NCBI GenBank assembly: GCA_026003835.1 | Contig: BPHZ01000004.1 | Span: 62,001-126,000 of the forward strand | Direction: 5' to 3' | DNA length: 64,000 nucleotides | DNA from: Herpetosiphonaceae bacterium | GTDB lineage: Bacteria > Chloroflexota > Chloroflexia > Chloroflexales > Herpetosiphonaceae | In this document: piece after piece, positions 51,690-64,000 of the stretch | How positions within the stretch are numbered: position 1 is the stretch's first letter | Layout of the letters: the number at the start of each line of letters is the position of its first letter | Program-made: the position numbers and the translations under genes | Notes under the pieces: generated by a model | Seen by the model: the letters and a program-made list of their open reading frames with translations, nothing else | What the model was told of the DNA's origin: nothing | The model's database searches: none

Positions 51690-52943
51690 ATGATTAGCAA
51701 TCCTGAAGGAGCAGATCTACAACAGAGCAACCCAGCATCGCAGGAGTCGGCTCCGGCTGCGCTATCCGATCTGCTAGTGCTGGATTTGACCCGCGTACTC
51801 GCTGGTCCTACCTGTACCATGCTGCTGGGTGATTTCGGCGCGCGTATTATCAAGGTTGAGCAGCCTGGCCGGGGCGACGAGACTCGCCAATGGGGGCCGC
51901 CCTTTACCCCCAGCGGCCAGAGCGCCTATTTTCTCTGCGCTAACCGCAACAAACAGAGCATTACGCTCAATCTCAAAACTGAGGCCGGCCGTACGATTCT
52001 GCGTGATCTGGCACGTCGCGCCGATGTGCTGGTAGAGAACTTTAAGGCCGGCACAATGGAGGCGCTTGATCTGGGCTACCAGGCGCTGCGTACTCTTAAC
52101 CCCCGCCTGATCTACTGTGCCATTACCGGCTACGGGCAGACCGGCCCCTACCGTGACCGCCCTGGCTATGACACGGTGATCCAGGCTCAGGGCGGGCTTA
52201 TGAGTATCACCGGCCCCGCCGACGGCCAGCCCTACAAGGTCGGCGTAGCTATCGCCGATCTCCTGGCTGGGCTGCATGCTACGGCCGCTATCCTGGCTGC
52301 GTTGCACTACCGCGAGCGTAGCGGAGAGGGGCAGTATATCGATATTGCGCTCTTTGATGCGATGCTTGGCTCGCTGGCCAACGTCGCCAGCGCTCACCTG
52401 ATCTCAGGCCATCCACCACAGCGCTACGGTAACGCCCACGCGACTATTGTCCCCTACCAACCCTTTGCGACAGCAGATGGCTGGTTGATGCTGGCAGTCG
52501 GCAACGATGGACAGTTTACGGCGCTGTGCCAGGCGCTTGAGCGGCCGGAGTGGAGCAATGACGAGCGTTTTGCGACCAACCCTGCGCGTGTAGCCAACCG
52601 CGCAGTACTTGTCCCACTGCTGGAGGCCGAGCTGCGCAGCAAACCGACGGTGGTGTGGATGGAGATCCTGCTATCGCTAGGTGTGCCATGTGGGCCGGTG
52701 AACGATATCCCAACAGCCTTGGCGGATCCCCAGGCGCAGGCGCGTGAGATGGTGCAGACGCTACGGCACAGCGCGGATGGCCCGTTGCGGATCGTAGGTC
52801 CGGTGGCGAAGCTTAGCGCTACACCTGCACAGATAACCAGCGCTCCGCCCCAGCTTGGGGAGCATACAGAGGAGGTGCTGCGCGAGTTGCTGGGCTATAA
52901 TGAAACCTCCATCGCCGCTCTCCGCGCCGAAGGAGCTGTCTAG
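51690..52943 (+). CDS. Class III (CaiB/BaiF) CoA-transferase
   Basis: 417 aa. The N-terminal 18 residues are polar; then LVLDLTRVLAGPTCTMLLGDFGARIIKVEQPGRGDETR, the family opening, and FLCANRNKQSITLNLKTEAGR. The catalytic Asp lies in DRPGYDTVIQAQGG, followed by YIDIALFDAMLG and a C-terminal GVPCGPVNDIPTAL. It transfers CoA between carboxylic acids; formyl, succinyl, carnitine or citramalate/mesaconyl-CoA type enzymes share these motifs, and the substrate cannot be chosen from sequence. Stands alone. Confidence 0.92.
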   Translation: MISNPEGADLQQSNPASQESAPAALSDLLVLDLTRVLAGPTCTMLLGDFGARIIKVEQPGRGDETRQWGPPFTPSGQSAYFLCANRNKQSITLNLKTEAGRTILRDLARRADVLVENFKAGTMEALDLGYQALRTLNPRLIYCAITGYGQTGPYRDRPGYDTVIQAQGGLMSITGPADGQPYKVGVAIADLLAGLHATAAILAALHYRERSGEGQYIDIALFDAMLGSLANVASAHLISGHPPQRYGNAHATIVPYQPFATADGWLMLAVGNDGQFTALCQALERPEWSNDERFATNPARVANRAVLVPLLEAELRSKPTVVWMEILLSLGVPCGPVNDIPTALADPQAQAREMVQTLRHSADGPLRIVGPVAKLSATPAQITSAPPQLGEHTEEVLRELLGYNETSIAALRAEGAV

Positions 52944-53124
52944 CCCCTTCCCCCCATCAAACCTTCCCACCATTCGTGTGGGTTGAGATCAAGATGGGAA
53001 CTGCGCCTCGGCTGCCCAATCCACAAACTGCTCCGTGCGTTTGTGCAGCATTCGTGCTGGAGGCACGTGAGAGCCGTCTGCCGTTTGAGGATAACCTGGT
53101 AGCGCAGCCCCATCACGAAAGCAT

Positions 53125-53463
53125 TTAGCGGCGATCGCGGCCACGCCGGCGGTCTTCCCTCATTCCGCCTACTTCCCGGCTGCGCCTCCCGCCCTCACCT
53201 CGTTCACCACGCTCGGCTTGTGGTCGGGCAACGTTGACCGTGAGCTCGCGGTTCTGATACAGCTTCCCATCGTACTCGCGGATGGCAGCATCGGCGGATT
53301 GCTGATCTGCCATTTCGACAAAACCGAAGCCACGCGAACGGCCGGTATCGCGGTCGGTAATGACCCGGGCGGATACAACCTCCCCAACATCGGTGAAAAG
53401 CTGCTCCAGATCTTGATCCGTGATATTATAGGGAAGGTTTCCTACGTATAATCGAACTGACAT
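53125..53463 (-). CDS. Single-RRM RNA-binding protein with Arg/Gly-rich tail
   Basis: 112 aa. One RRM with RNP2 LYVGNLPYNI and RNP1 RGFGFVEM, followed by a basic, Gly/Arg/Glu-rich tail (residues about 83-112) typical of cyanobacterial Rbp-type and glycine-rich bacterial RRM proteins. Probably an RNA chaperone, in relatives often cold-induced. ATG follows AAGGAG. Divergent from the str operon. Confidence 0.92.
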   Translation of the reverse strand: MSVRLYVGNLPYNITDQDLEQLFTDVGEVVSARVITDRDTGRSRGFGFVEMADQQSADAAIREYDGKLYQNRELTVNVARPQAERGERGEGGRRSREVGGMREDRRRGRDRR

Positions 53464-53699
53464 GAAGAATGCTCCTTTCTTCCTGCCTGGAGATCATCAC
53501 AGCAACTGGATCGCCCATTCCGCAGATCCTCCCGTTACTGTTCCCCCAGAAGACCTGTAGAAGCTTGAGCATATTGCATACCAAGAGATCGCTGGTACGA
53601 ATCGACGATGTTGGAGGACCGCACCTGCAGCTTGCGGCCAGTGCTATGGTCTGGAGCGTTGGCAAAAGCCCATACAACCGGCTGGGCGCTCCACATTAT

Positions 53700-53728
53700 T
53701 TGACAAACCCCTGCGGGCGTGCTATACT
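53700..53728 (+). promoter_or_regulatory. Consensus sigma70 promoter of the str operon
   Basis: TTGACA (53700-53705), 17-bp spacer, TATACT (53723-53728). Start of transcription expected near 53735, giving a leader of about 160 nt before rpsL. Confidence 0.8.
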
Positions 53729-53734
53729 GACCGT

Positions 53735-53765
53735 GCCGCTGAAAATGAGCGGCAGGTTATTTTTT
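53735..53765 (+). terminator. Attenuator-like hairpin at the very start of the str operon leader
   Basis: GCCGCT (53735-53740), 7-nt loop, AGCGGC (53748-53753), then AGGTTA and six T (53760-53765). Located at about +1 to +31 of the expected transcript, so it would act as an early conditional terminator. Confidence 0.5.
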
Positions 53766-53791
53766 GTGCTCAAATAATTGTATACGAGCAC
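53766..53791 (+). promoter_or_regulatory. Second leader hairpin of the str operon
   Basis: GTGCTC / GAGCAC with a 14-nt AT-rich loop, directly after the T-run of the attenuator-like hairpin. Possibly an alternative structure or ribosomal-protein binding site. Confidence 0.35.
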
Positions 53792-53894
53792 GCGCAAGAC
53801 GTTGGCGGAGACCTCCTCTAAGGCGCGGTGAACGCTGCGACCAGAAAGGTCTTCGATCTTTTATTGTATTTGAGCCTGTATTCCGGAGGAGTGA

Positions 53895-54329
53895 ATGCCG
53901 ACAATCAACCAGCTTGTGCGAAAGCCGCGCAAGCCCGTGCAAAAGAAGACCAAGGCTCCGGCGTTGCGCTTCACGTACAACTCGCTGAAGGGCAAGCTGA
54001 TGCGCGGGAAAGGTGCGCCTCAGAAGCGTGGCGTCTGTGTCAAGGTCACAACCATGACGCCGAAGAAGCCGAACTCGGCTATTCGGAAGATCGCCCGTGT
54101 TCGCCTGACCAACCAGATGGAGGTTACGGCCTATATTCCCGGAGAGGGGCATAACCTGCAGGAGCACTCAGTGGTACTCATCCGCGGCGGTCGTGTGAAG
54201 GATCTGCCCGGTGTGCGTTACCACATTGTGCGCGGTACGCATGACGCCCAGGGTGTCGTGAACCGGAAGCAGGGTCGCTCGAAGTACGGTACAAAGAAGG
54301 GCCAGCAGGCGGCCGCGAAGAAGAGGTAA
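53895..54329 (+). CDS. rpsL: 30S ribosomal protein S12
   Basis: 144 aa. Typical start [43 protein letters not shown] around the streptomycin-sensitivity lysines, [28 protein letters not shown] and a basic C-terminal tail slightly longer than usual. Decoding-centre protein. GGAGGAG ribosome site. First gene of the str operon; 8 bp before rpsG. Confidence 0.97.
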   Translation: MPTINQLVRKPRKPVQKKTKAPALRFTYNSLKGKLMRGKGAPQKRGVCVKVTTMTPKKPNSAIRKIARVRLTNQMEVTAYIPGEGHNLQEHSVVLIRGGRVKDLPGVRYHIVRGTHDAQGVVNRKQGRSKYGTKKGQQAAAKKR

Positions 54330-54337
54330 AGAGTCCT

Positions 54338-54811
54338 ATGCCACGACGTCGAAAGGTTGAGAAGCGACCAACGCCACCCGATCCCCGCTATGGCAACGTC
54401 CAGGTTCAGATGATGATTAACAAGGTGATGCAGCGGGGCAAAAAAGGGGTGGCGGAGAAGATTGTCTATAGCGCACTCGATATTGCCGGCCAGCGTGTCA
54501 ACCGCGATCCGCTTGAGGTCTTCGAGCAAGCGCTGCGCAATGCCAGTCCGAGCATTGAGGTTAAGCCGAAGCGTGTCGGCGGCGCTACTTATCAGGTGCC
54601 GGTTGAGGTCAAGGCCGATCGGCGGATTACGCTCGCGCTACGCTGGCTGATCGGCGCGGCTCGCAGCCGGACTGGTCGCCCGATGCACGAGCGCCTCGCC
54701 GCTGAGATCGTTGATGCGTACAACAACACTGGTGCGACGATCCGACGCCGCGAGGAGGTCCACCGGGCTGCTGAGGCGAACCGCGCGTTCAGCCACTACA
54801 GCCGGTTCTAA
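54338..54811 (+). CDS. rpsG: 30S ribosomal protein S7
   Basis: 157 aa, standard. [58 protein letters not shown] and [13 protein letters not shown] at the end. Nucleates the 30S head and, in E. coli, represses its own operon by binding the rpsL-rpsG junction; that junction is only 8 nt here. Confidence 0.97.
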   Translation: MPRRRKVEKRPTPPDPRYGNVQVQMMINKVMQRGKKGVAEKIVYSALDIAGQRVNRDPLEVFEQALRNASPSIEVKPKRVGGATYQVPVEVKADRRITLALRWLIGAARSRTGRPMHERLAAEIVDAYNNTGATIRRREEVHRAAEANRAFSHYSRF

Positions 54812-54842
54812 AATTTTTGGACTTTATGATGGATCGAGCACG

Positions 54843-54877
54843 AAGGCGGCTAAACTGCAATAGTTTCAGCCGCCTTT
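54843..54877 (+). terminator. Stem-loop between rpsG and fusA
   Basis: AAGGCGGCT-a-AACT / AGTT-tc-AGCCGCCTTT with a short loop, ending in TTTAT. Likely a partial terminator or attenuator setting different levels of S12/S7 and EF-G. Confidence 0.5.
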
Positions 54878-54902
54878 ATGTGCGAACCTATGGAGTAGAT
54901 CG

Positions 54903-56996
<2,094 letters not shown>

Positions 56997-57079
56997 GCGC
57001 CATGGGCTGATGGGGTGCGGGTTGCGTGGTAGGGTACTGTAGTTCCGCTCAACCCACGCCACAAAGTTCATCGATGAAG

Positions 57080-57109
57080 TTGCACAAGATCGGTGACCTG
57101 TGCTATACT
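57080..57109 (+). promoter_or_regulatory. Promoter upstream of tuf
   Basis: TTGCAC (57080-57085), 18-bp spacer, TATACT (57104-57109). It gives tuf and the S10 operon their own start point within the 301-bp fusA-tuf gap. Confidence 0.7.
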
Positions 57110-57117
57110 GTGTCCTT

Positions 57118-57262
57118 GTGCATCGCGGAAAAACACGATGCATCAATCTTGTGCTTTGCGGGCGGGTCGAAGTTGCCCGTCCTGCTCTCGGTGGGAATGG
57201 GGAATTAAGGAGCCGGCGCTCCGGCTACCAATTCTTCGTTCCCATCCCGTTGTCTTGAAGCG
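57118..57262 (+). promoter_or_regulatory. Structured 5' leader of tuf
   Basis: Three consecutive stem-loops: TGCATCG / CGATGCA (about 57119-57144), GGGC / GCCC near 57160-57180, and a long composite stem pairing GGGAATGGGGAATT with AATTCTTCGTTCCCATCCC around GGAGCCGGCGCTCCGGCT. The full gap 56997-57297 contains no gene. Function unknown; may stabilise the mRNA or regulate EF-Tu. Confidence 0.45.
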
Positions 57263-57297
57263 GTAAGTCTTTGTGATTGTTAGGAGCAAACGTAGAC

Positions 57298-58500
<1,203 letters not shown>

Positions 58501-58511
58501 GTGCGTAGGAG

Positions 58512-58547
58512 GATGGGGTGCAGCGGCTGATAGCCCTGTACCCCATC
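58512..58547 (+). terminator. Stem-loop between tuf and rpsJ
   Basis: GATGGGGT / ACCCCATC with nested GGCT-gat-AGCC. No U-run; probably a processing or attenuation site between tuf and the S10 genes. Confidence 0.45.
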
Positions 58548-58571
58548 ATCTGCAAATGACCGGAGAAACAT

Positions 58572-58880
58572 ATGGCCAAGCAGAAAGTTCGCATTCGTCT
58601 TAAGGCGTATGATCATAAGATCCTCGATCAGTCGGCTCGCCAGATTGTTGATGCCGCTGAGCGGACTGGTGCCCTTGTTGCCGGCCCGGTGCCGCTGCCG
58701 ACCAGGATCGAGAAATTTAGCGTGATTCGTTCGCCATTTATCGACAAGGATAGCCAGGAGCAGTTTGAGATTCGTACACACAAGCGCCTTATCGATGTGC
58801 TCGACCCTCAACCGGCAACGATCAATGCGCTGATGAAGCTTAACCTGCCGGCGGGTGTCGATATCGAGATCAAGCTGTAG
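58572..58880 (+). CDS. rpsJ: 30S ribosomal protein S10
   Basis: 102 aa. [64 protein letters not shown] and C-terminal [13 protein letters not shown] are canonical. Opens the S10 operon; a hairpin-rich gap of 122 bp follows (TTTCGCGTT / AACGCGAAA). Confidence 0.97.
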   Translation: MAKQKVRIRLKAYDHKILDQSARQIVDAAERTGALVAGPVPLPTRIEKFSVIRSPFIDKDSQEQFEIRTHKRLIDVLDPQPATINALMKLNLPAGVDIEIKL

Positions 58881-59002
58881 TTTCGTTTCGCGTTTCGGGT
58901 AGTTGTTTTCGTCGAGATGTGGAACGCGAAAGTATGGTTGGCATAGCCAATACGGCAGGCTAGCCCGGCCGTAAGTCCGCAAGCTATGGTAAGGAGTCTG
59001 TG

Positions 59003-59638
59003 ATGATTGAAGGGCTTTTGGGTAAAAAGATCGGGATGACCCAGATTTTTAACGAACGGGGCGAGGTCATCCCGGTGACGGTCATTGAAGCCGGCCCATG
59101 TGTGGTAACGCAGGTGCGTACCAAGGAGCGCGATGGCTATGAGGCAGTGCAGCTCGGCTTTGGCGAGGTGCGTCCCAAGTCGCTGACCAAGCCTGAGCAG
59201 GGGCATCTTAAGCTTGCCGGCAGGATGGTTCGCCATCTGCGCGAGTTTGCGGCCGATGATGTCGCTCAGCATAATGTTGGCGATGTTATTACCGCTGCGA
59301 TCTTCAAGCCGGGCGATAAGGTCGATGTCACCGGCACCAGCAAGGGAAAAGGCTTTGCTGGTGTTGTCAAGCGCCATGGCTTCGCCGGCGGCCCTGCGAC
59401 CCACGGCCAGAGCGATCGCCATCGCGCCCCCGGCTCGATTGGTTCGGGCACCACACCTGGCCGGGTATGGAAGGGCACCCGGATGGCCGGTCGTATGGGC
59501 GGTGAGCGAGTGACCGTACAGCGACTGGAGATTGTTGAGGTCGACCCAGAGCGGCATCTGTTGCTGGTCAAAGGGTCGGTGCCCGGCGCTCGCAACGGTC
59601 TGCTGATGATTCGCCGGACCGTAAAGGGGAAAAAGTAG
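59003..59638 (+). CDS. rplC: 50S ribosomal protein L3
   Basis: 211 aa. [31 protein letters not shown] at the start and the loop near the peptidyl-transferase centre [46 protein letters not shown] 59003 is preferred over the GTG at 59000, with AAGGAG 6 nt upstream. Confidence 0.97.
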   Translation: MIEGLLGKKIGMTQIFNERGEVIPVTVIEAGPCVVTQVRTKERDGYEAVQLGFGEVRPKSLTKPEQGHLKLAGRMVRHLREFAADDVAQHNVGDVITAAIFKPGDKVDVTGTSKGKGFAGVVKRHGFAGGPATHGQSDRHRAPGSIGSGTTPGRVWKGTRMAGRMGGERVTVQRLEIVEVDPERHLLLVKGSVPGARNGLLMIRRTVKGKK

Positions 59639-59688
59639 AGATGTTGTGCCTTTGATTGAGGCAACGTCTGTACAGGCAGGAGCTGATG

Positions 59689-60348
59689 ATGGAAGCAAAA
59701 CTTTACAATCAGGCCGGCGAAGAGATCGGGACGATCGATGTAAACGAGTATGTCTTTGGCATTGAGCCGAACGTCCCTGTTATGCATCAGGCAATGGTTT
59801 TCCAGCAGGCCAATGCTCGCGCCGGCACCCATAACACGCGTGGTCGCGGCGAGGTGAGCGGCAGCACGCGCAAGCTGTACCGCCAGAAAGGTACCGGGCG
59901 GGCGCGCCAGGGCGCCATTCGCGCTCCGCACCGCAAGGGCGGCGGCGTGGCCCACGGGCCGCACCCACGCTCCTATGCCCAGAAGATGAATCGTAAAATG
60001 CGCCGCCTGGCGGTTCGATCGGCGCTTTCTGCCAAGTTTGCCGCCGATCAGATCCGCTTTGTCGACGCTCTATCGCTCGAGACTCCGCGTACCAAGGAGA
60101 TGAAAAGTATCCTTGCGAAGCTTAACGCGGAGGGCAAGACGCTGATCGCCTTGGGCGAGAAAGATGAGGCGATCCAGCGCTCTGCCAGTAATCTGGTAGG
60201 GGTGAAGACGCTTCTGGCCGCTTACCTGAACGTCGTGGACCTGCTGACCTACGACTATCTGGTGATGCCGCGCGCGGCTCTGGAGGTAGTGGAGCGGATC
60301 CTGGGCCAGCGGCGTTCGACCTCGGCGCTGCAGGAGGAAACGGTATGA
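59689..60348 (+). CDS. rplD: 50S ribosomal protein L4
   Basis: 219 aa. Starts [18 protein letters not shown]; the tunnel loop [43 protein letters not shown] is complete. ATG 59689 gives a good 6-nt spacing to AGGAG (59686 is the alternative). L4 is the feedback regulator of the S10 operon in E. coli. The stop overlaps the rplW start (ATGA). Confidence 0.97.
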   Translation: MEAKLYNQAGEEIGTIDVNEYVFGIEPNVPVMHQAMVFQQANARAGTHNTRGRGEVSGSTRKLYRQKGTGRARQGAIRAPHRKGGGVAHGPHPRSYAQKMNRKMRRLAVRSALSAKFAADQIRFVDALSLETPRTKEMKSILAKLNAEGKTLIALGEKDEAIQRSASNLVGVKTLLAAYLNVVDLLTYDYLVMPRAALEVVERILGQRRSTSALQEETV

Positions 60349-60641
60349 ACGCCTACGAGATTATTATCCGCCCGGTGATCACCGAGAAGAATACGAACTT
60401 GATGGAGCTCGGGAAGTACACCTTCGAGGTGGCTCCAGGCGCCAATAAGCCGATGATCAAGCGCGCCGTCGAGGAGCTCTTCGATGTCCACGTGCTCGAC
60501 GTCAATACGATGAATGTCAGGGGGAAGCGCAAGGTGCGCCGGACCCGCCGCGGCATCATCGAGGGAACGACCCGTAGCTGGAAGAAGGCAATTGTGACCC
60601 TGGCACCCGGCGAGCGGATTGAGATCTTCGAGGGGGTCTAA
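60345..60641 (+). CDS. rplW: 50S ribosomal protein L23
   Basis: 98 aa. [51 protein letters not shown] and [28 protein letters not shown]. Docking site for trigger factor and SRP at the exit tunnel. 4-nt overlap with rplD. Confidence 0.96.
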   Translation: MNAYEIIIRPVITEKNTNLMELGKYTFEVAPGANKPMIKRAVEELFDVHVLDVNTMNVRGKRKVRRTRRGIIEGTTRSWKKAIVTLAPGERIEIFEGV

Positions 60642-60644
60642 GCA

Positions 60645-61469
60645 ATGGGTATTAAGCGATATAAGCCGACCTCTCCCGGTCGCCGGGGGATGACCGTCTC
60701 GACCTTCGAGGAGATTACCAAGAAGAAGCCCGAGAAGTCGTTGACGGAGCCGCTCAAGAAGCACAGCGGCCGCAACGTCCACGGCCGGATTACGACGCGC
60801 CACCGGGGAGGCGGCCACAAGCGGCGCTATCGCATCATCGATTTCAAGCGCAATAAGTTTGGCGTCCCCGCCAAGGTCGCAGCGATCGAATACGATCCTA
60901 ATCGCTCGGCCCGTATTGCGCTGCTGCATTATGTCGACGGCGAGAAGCGCTACATCCTGGCGCCGTTGGGCCTGTCCGTTGGAGACACGGTCATGTCGGG
61001 GCCGGACGCAGAGCCGCGTGTCGGGAATGCGCTGCCGCTGCGTAACATCCCGCTGGGTACTCAGATCCACAACATTGAGATGCAGCGGGGCCGCGGCGGG
61101 CAGCTGGTTCGTTCTGCCGGCACTGTGGCACAGCTGATGGCGAAAGAGGGCAACTACGCCACGATCCGTATGCCCTCCGGCGAGACCCGGCTCATTCACA
61201 TCGACTGTATGGCGACGGTTGGACAGGTGGGGAACCTGGATCATCAGAACATCGTGCTGGGGAAAGCCGGCCGCAAGCGCTGGCTGGGCCGAAGGCCTGT
61301 GGTTCGCGGAGTTGCAATGAACCCGCGCGACCATCCCCACGGCGGTGGTGAGGGTAAGTCGCCTGTTGGCCTGAAGCATCCTAAGACGAAGTGGGGCAAG
61401 AAGGCCAGGATGAAGACGCGGCATAATCCGCGGACTGACCGGTTTATTATTCGCCGTCGTAAAGGCTAA
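60645..61469 (+). CDS. rplB: 50S ribosomal protein L2
   Basis: 274 aa. [49 protein letters not shown] and the C-terminal [19 protein letters not shown] with the conserved His near the peptidyl-transferase centre. 3 bp after rplW. Confidence 0.97.
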   Translation: MGIKRYKPTSPGRRGMTVSTFEEITKKKPEKSLTEPLKKHSGRNVHGRITTRHRGGGHKRRYRIIDFKRNKFGVPAKVAAIEYDPNRSARIALLHYVDGEKRYILAPLGLSVGDTVMSGPDAEPRVGNALPLRNIPLGTQIHNIEMQRGRGGQLVRSAGTVAQLMAKEGNYATIRMPSGETRLIHIDCMATVGQVGNLDHQNIVLGKAGRKRWLGRRPVVRGVAMNPRDHPHGGGEGKSPVGLKHPKTKWGKKARMKTRHNPRTDRFIIRRRKG

Positions 61470-61667
61470 GACAGGCATACGCAGGGGTGGAGGATGACTG
61501 ATGTTGTGATACTGCACCGTCGGAGATCCTCCGCAGGCGGCCGGAGATTGTGGATGGGGTCTGATTGTGGCGCTATTGGACACAGTGGAGTAGCCGCAAG
61601 ACCCCCGATACACCCCCGCCGCCGCCTTCTCCCCTGATGCGGCGACGCAGAAAGGAAGGAAACGAAG

Positions 61668-61955
61668 ATGGGTCGATCGTCCAAAAAAGGACCGTATGTC
61701 GATGCACGGCTGCTCAGTCGCATTGAGGAGCTGAATCGGACGAAAGAGAAGCGGGTGCTTAAGACCTGGTCCCGCGACTCAACGATCTTCCCCCAGATGG
61801 TGGGGCACACGATTGCAGTTCATGATGGCCGGCGCCACGTCCCGGTGTACATTACCGAGAACATGGTCGGCCACAAGCTGGGCGAGTTTTCCCCGACCAG
61901 GACCTTCAGAGGGCACGGCGGGAAGAAGGCCGACAAGCGCGGCAAGATGAAGTAG
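61668..61955 (+). CDS. rpsS: 30S ribosomal protein S19
   Basis: 95 aa. [65 protein letters not shown] and TFRGHGG. An unusually long gap (198 bp) separates it from rplB and contains the inverted repeat GGAGGAT / ATCCTCC, possibly an internal regulatory or processing site. Confidence 0.97.
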   Translation: MGRSSKKGPYVDARLLSRIEELNRTKEKRVLKTWSRDSTIFPQMVGHTIAVHDGRRHVPVYITENMVGHKLGEFSPTRTFRGHGGKKADKRGKMK

Positions 61956-61967
61956 AGGGAGCTATTC

Positions 61968-62309
61968 ATGGAAGCCAGAGCTATTCTACGATACTTCCGC
62001 ATGTCGCCGCAGAAGGTTCGCCTGGTGGCTGATCTGGTGCGGGGCAAGAAGGTCGATGAGGCGCTCGCGATCCTGCGCTATATGCCGCACAAGGCAGCAG
62101 GTGAGATCGCCCGCGTCATCAAATCCGCGGCGGCAAATGCGGAGAATAACTTCCACATGTCGCCGGAGGATCTGTATATCAAAACCATTTACGTCGATGC
62201 CGGGCCCACGCTCAAGCGGATCATGCCTCGTGCTCGTGGTCGTGCCGATGTGATCCGTAAGCGCAGCTGCCATATTACTGTTGTCGTCGACGACGGGCAG
62301 CCGGTCTAG
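61968..62309 (+). CDS. rplV: 50S ribosomal protein L22
   Basis: 113 aa. [46 protein letters not shown] and the beta-hairpin tip [25 protein letters not shown] lining the exit tunnel. 12 bp after rpsS. Confidence 0.97.
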   Translation: MEARAILRYFRMSPQKVRLVADLVRGKKVDEALAILRYMPHKAAGEIARVIKSAAANAENNFHMSPEDLYIKTIYVDAGPTLKRIMPRARGRADVIRKRSCHITVVVDDGQPV

Positions 62310-62359
62310 CACCTTACGAATGTTTGAACTGTAATGATAGTGCTTTGAAGGAGGCATCG

Positions 62360-63034
62360 TTGGGCCGGAAGGTACATCCAATTGGCTTTCGCCTCGGCTA
62401 TATCAAGGATTGGCAGTCCAAGTGGTATGCCGAGCGCAACTATACCGAGCAGCTGCATCAGGATCTCGCGCTTCGCAATGAGATTATGCGGGAGCTGGCG
62501 AATGCAGGCGTCTCGCGTGTCGAGATCGAGCGTTCAGCGAACCGCATCGAGGTGACGATCTACACCGCCAAGCCGGGGATCGTCATTGGTAAGCGCGGTG
62601 CGAACGTTGACGCGCTGAAGAGCCGGCTGGAGCAGGAGACAGGAAGCAAGGTTAAGCTGAACATTCAGGAGATCCATCAGCCGGAGCTTGACGCACAGCT
62701 TGTAGCCGAGAGCATTGCCGAACAGATCTCGAAGCGTGTTTCGTACAAACGGGCGATGAAGCAGGCCGCGCAACGCGCGATGCGGCTGGGCGCTCAAGGC
62801 GTGATGATTAAGATCAGCGGTCGCCTTGGCGGCGCCGAGATGAGCCGTTCTGTCACCGAGCTGGAGGGCCGCGTGCCGCGCCATACGCTGCGCGCAGACA
62901 TCGACTATGCCCAGGTGGATGCTCACACGACCTATGGCCGGATCGGCGTCAAGGTCTGGATCTACAAGGGCGAGGTCTTCCCGCAGCGGGCTGGCCAGGC
63001 GGCGGCGCAGGCCGAGGCCGCTCCGCGCCGTTAG
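62360..63034 (+). CDS. rpsC: 30S ribosomal protein S3 (TTG start)
   Basis: 224 aa. I choose TTG at 62360 because it places the universal [17 protein letters not shown] at the N-terminus and follows AAGGAGG at the right spacing; the longer frame from 62324 adds 12 unrelated residues. The KH domain motif [17 protein letters not shown] and C-terminal [31 protein letters not shown] are complete; the tail is Ala-rich. Confidence 0.96.
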   Translation: MGRKVHPIGFRLGYIKDWQSKWYAERNYTEQLHQDLALRNEIMRELANAGVSRVEIERSANRIEVTIYTAKPGIVIGKRGANVDALKSRLEQETGSKVKLNIQEIHQPELDAQLVAESIAEQISKRVSYKRAMKQAAQRAMRLGAQGVMIKISGRLGGAEMSRSVTELEGRVPRHTLRADIDYAQVDAHTTYGRIGVKVWIYKGEVFPQRAGQAAAQAEAAPRR

Positions 63035-63049
63035 GGAGAGGTAACGACC

Positions 63050-63472
63050 ATGCTGATGCCGAAACGGGTTAAGTATCGCAAGCCGCACCGCCCGCGCCGC
63101 CTGAAGGGCGTGGCGCATCGTGGTAATACCGTGGTCTTTGGTGATTTTGGGCTGCAGACCCTTGACGCCGGTTGGATTACCAGCCGGCAGATCGAGGCTG
63201 CGCGCCGCGCGATCACCCACCACGTCAAGCGCGGTGGTAAGGTGTGGATCCGCATTTTCCCCGATCGCCCAATTACCCAGAAGCCTGCGGAGACTCGTAT
63301 GGGCGGCGGTAAGGGCGCCGTTGACCACTGGGTTGCGGTGGTCAAGCCCGGCCGGGTTATGTTTGAGCTGGGCGGTGTGCGCGAGGAGTTGGCGGAGGAG
63401 GCGCTGCGCCTGGCTGCTCAAAAGCTGCCGGTGAAGTGCCGATTGATTCGGCGCGAGGAGGTGATGGAGTGA
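63050..63472 (+). CDS. rplP: 50S ribosomal protein L16
   Basis: 140 aa. [86 protein letters not shown]; the conserved Arg residues contacting tRNA are present. The stop overlaps the rpmC start by 4 nt (GTGA). Confidence 0.97.
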   Translation: MLMPKRVKYRKPHRPRRLKGVAHRGNTVVFGDFGLQTLDAGWITSRQIEAARRAITHHVKRGGKVWIRIFPDRPITQKPAETRMGGGKGAVDHWVAVVKPGRVMFELGGVREELAEEALRLAAQKLPVKCRLIRREEVME

Positions 63473-63678
63473 AACCAGCAGAGATTCGCGCCATGAGCAA
63501 CGCCGAGCTTTACCAGGAGCTGCGTAACTTCCAGGAAGAGCTTTTCCGCCTGCGCTTCCAGCAGGCGACGGGCAAGTTGACCAACACCGCGCGTATGCGG
63601 CAGGTCAAAAAGGATATTGCCCGTATTAAGACAATTTTGCGTCAGCGTGAGCTAGCACAGGCTGAGGCCGCTGGCTAG
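63469..63678 (+). CDS. rpmC: 50S ribosomal protein L29 (GTG start)
   Basis: 69 aa helical hairpin: [61 protein letters not shown]. The GTG at 63469 overlaps the rplP stop and follows GAGGAGG; the longer frame from 63436 is within rplP. Confidence 0.96.
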   Translation: MKPAEIRAMSNAELYQELRNFQEELFRLRFQQATGKLTNTARMRQVKKDIARIKTILRQRELAQAEAAG

Positions 63679-63696
63679 CGACGCGAGGAGCGAGCG

Positions 63697-64000
63697 ATGA
63701 CCGAGGTTGAGACTCAAGCCCGCCCGCGCCGCAAGCAGCTGGTCGGCCGGGTGGTTAGTGACAAAATGAATAAGACGGTGGTGGTTGCAGTGGATTATCT
63801 GCGCCCCCATCCGCTGTATCGCAAGACGGTGCGTAAGACCAGCAAGTTCTATGCGCACGATGAGCAGAATGAGGCTCGCATCGGCGATACTGTACGTATC
63901 GAGGAGACACGCCCGTTGAGCAAGCTGAAGCGCTGGCGGGTGATCCAGATCCTCCGGCGTGGCAGTGGTGCGCCGATCGAAGTCGCCGACGAGAGCATTT
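63697..64000 (+). CDS. rpsQ: 30S ribosomal protein S17 (3' end outside window)
   Basis: 101 codons visible, cut by the window end. [68 protein letters not shown] matches S17. The N-terminus and the C-terminal part after WRVIQIL are longer than the usual 80-90 aa, so this S17 carries an extension of at least 15 residues. Confidence 0.95.
   Translation, partial: MTEVETQARPRRKQLVGRVVSDKMNKTVVVAVDYLRPHPLYRKTVRKTSKFYAHDEQNEARIGDTVRIEETRPLSKLKRWRVIQILRRGSGAPIEVADESI

Larger units (their letters stand above)
53464..53894. other. Divergent intergenic region between the RRM gene and rpsL
   Basis: 431 bp holding the str promoter and structured leader (53700-53894). For the leftward RRM gene I see no clear promoter; its 5' UTR could be long, as in cold-shock genes. 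No gene is supported in between. Confidence 0.5.

Noticed and set aside
53464..53894. Search for a tRNA in the gap before rpsL
   Set aside because: No cloverleaf with T-loop GTTCGA-type consensus found; the stems present fit a leader and attenuator instead.
60255..61613. Minus-strand open frame of 452 codons
   Set aside because: Antisense across rplW and rplB; no recognisable protein.

Overview
This 64-kb window is moderately GC-rich (about 60% by eye) bacterial chromosome. The gene content points to the Chloroflexota, class Chloroflexia. That placement is an inference from several traits together: an mreBCD-mrdA-minCDE cluster, lipoproteins with Pro/Thr linkers, a kinase/FHA locus, and translation proteins that look chloroflexian. 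No rRNA, tRNA or CRISPR array was seen. Both ends cut genes: a receiver-domain response regulator on the left and rpsQ (S17) on the right.

Layout. 1-3048: hybrid histidine kinase and response regulator (minus strand). 3293-5934: an AT-richer island with an NMT1/THI5-like solute-binding lipoprotein and an exported amidohydrolase, followed by a very AT-rich intergenic stretch to about 6240. 6853-13116: BI-1 membrane protein, GT39 glycosyltransferase, two clan GH-A glycosidase-like proteins and a histidinol-phosphatase-type PHP protein. 13214-19030: frameshifted UvrD-like helicase, aminotransferase, decayed tnpB remnant and a YifB/ComM ATPase. 19271-21439: a small unknown protein, a GNAT acetyltransferase and an AI-2E-family permease. 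21535-28167: the shape and septum-placement cluster (mreB-mreC-mreD-mrdA-minC-minD-minE, all leftward). 28516-32353: a MacA/MacB-like tripartite ABC export operon. 32501-36389: two paralogous beta-propeller lipoproteins and a frameshifted MraY/WecA-type transferase. 36730-42697: a striking rightward three-gene signalling locus. It encodes a Ser/Thr kinase with an FHA domain, a His-rich membrane protein with a cyclic-nucleotide-binding (cNMP) domain and two FHA domains, and a type II NADH dehydrogenase-like flavoprotein fused to cNMP and FHA domains. 42707-53463: Asp-box propeller protein, DUF58 and broken MoxR genes, HyuA-like protein, peptidoglycan-binding lipoprotein, racemase, Mug glycosylase, class III CoA-transferase and an RRM protein. 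53895-64000: the str and S10 ribosomal operons (rpsL-rpsG-fusA-tuf-rpsJ-rplC-rplD-rplW-rplB-rpsS-rplV-rpsC-rplP-rpmC-rpsQ).

The best candidate for something undescribed is the 36.7-42.7 kb locus. A kinase sits beside two proteins carrying FHA (phosphothreonine-reading) and cNMP domains, one of them fused to a respiratory-type dehydrogenase. This suggests phosphorylation- and nucleotide-responsive control of membrane electron transfer. The second most interesting signal is a family of at least eight dispersed palindromic repeats of about 70-100 bp (a GGAGGGGC-loop-GCCCCTCC core with imperfect terminal inverted repeats), always intergenic and once perfectly duplicated in tandem.

Three genes (helicase, MraY-like transferase, moxR) are broken only by single-base insertions, and removing these restores full-length family members. 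They may be sequencing errors or recent lesions; raw reads would decide.
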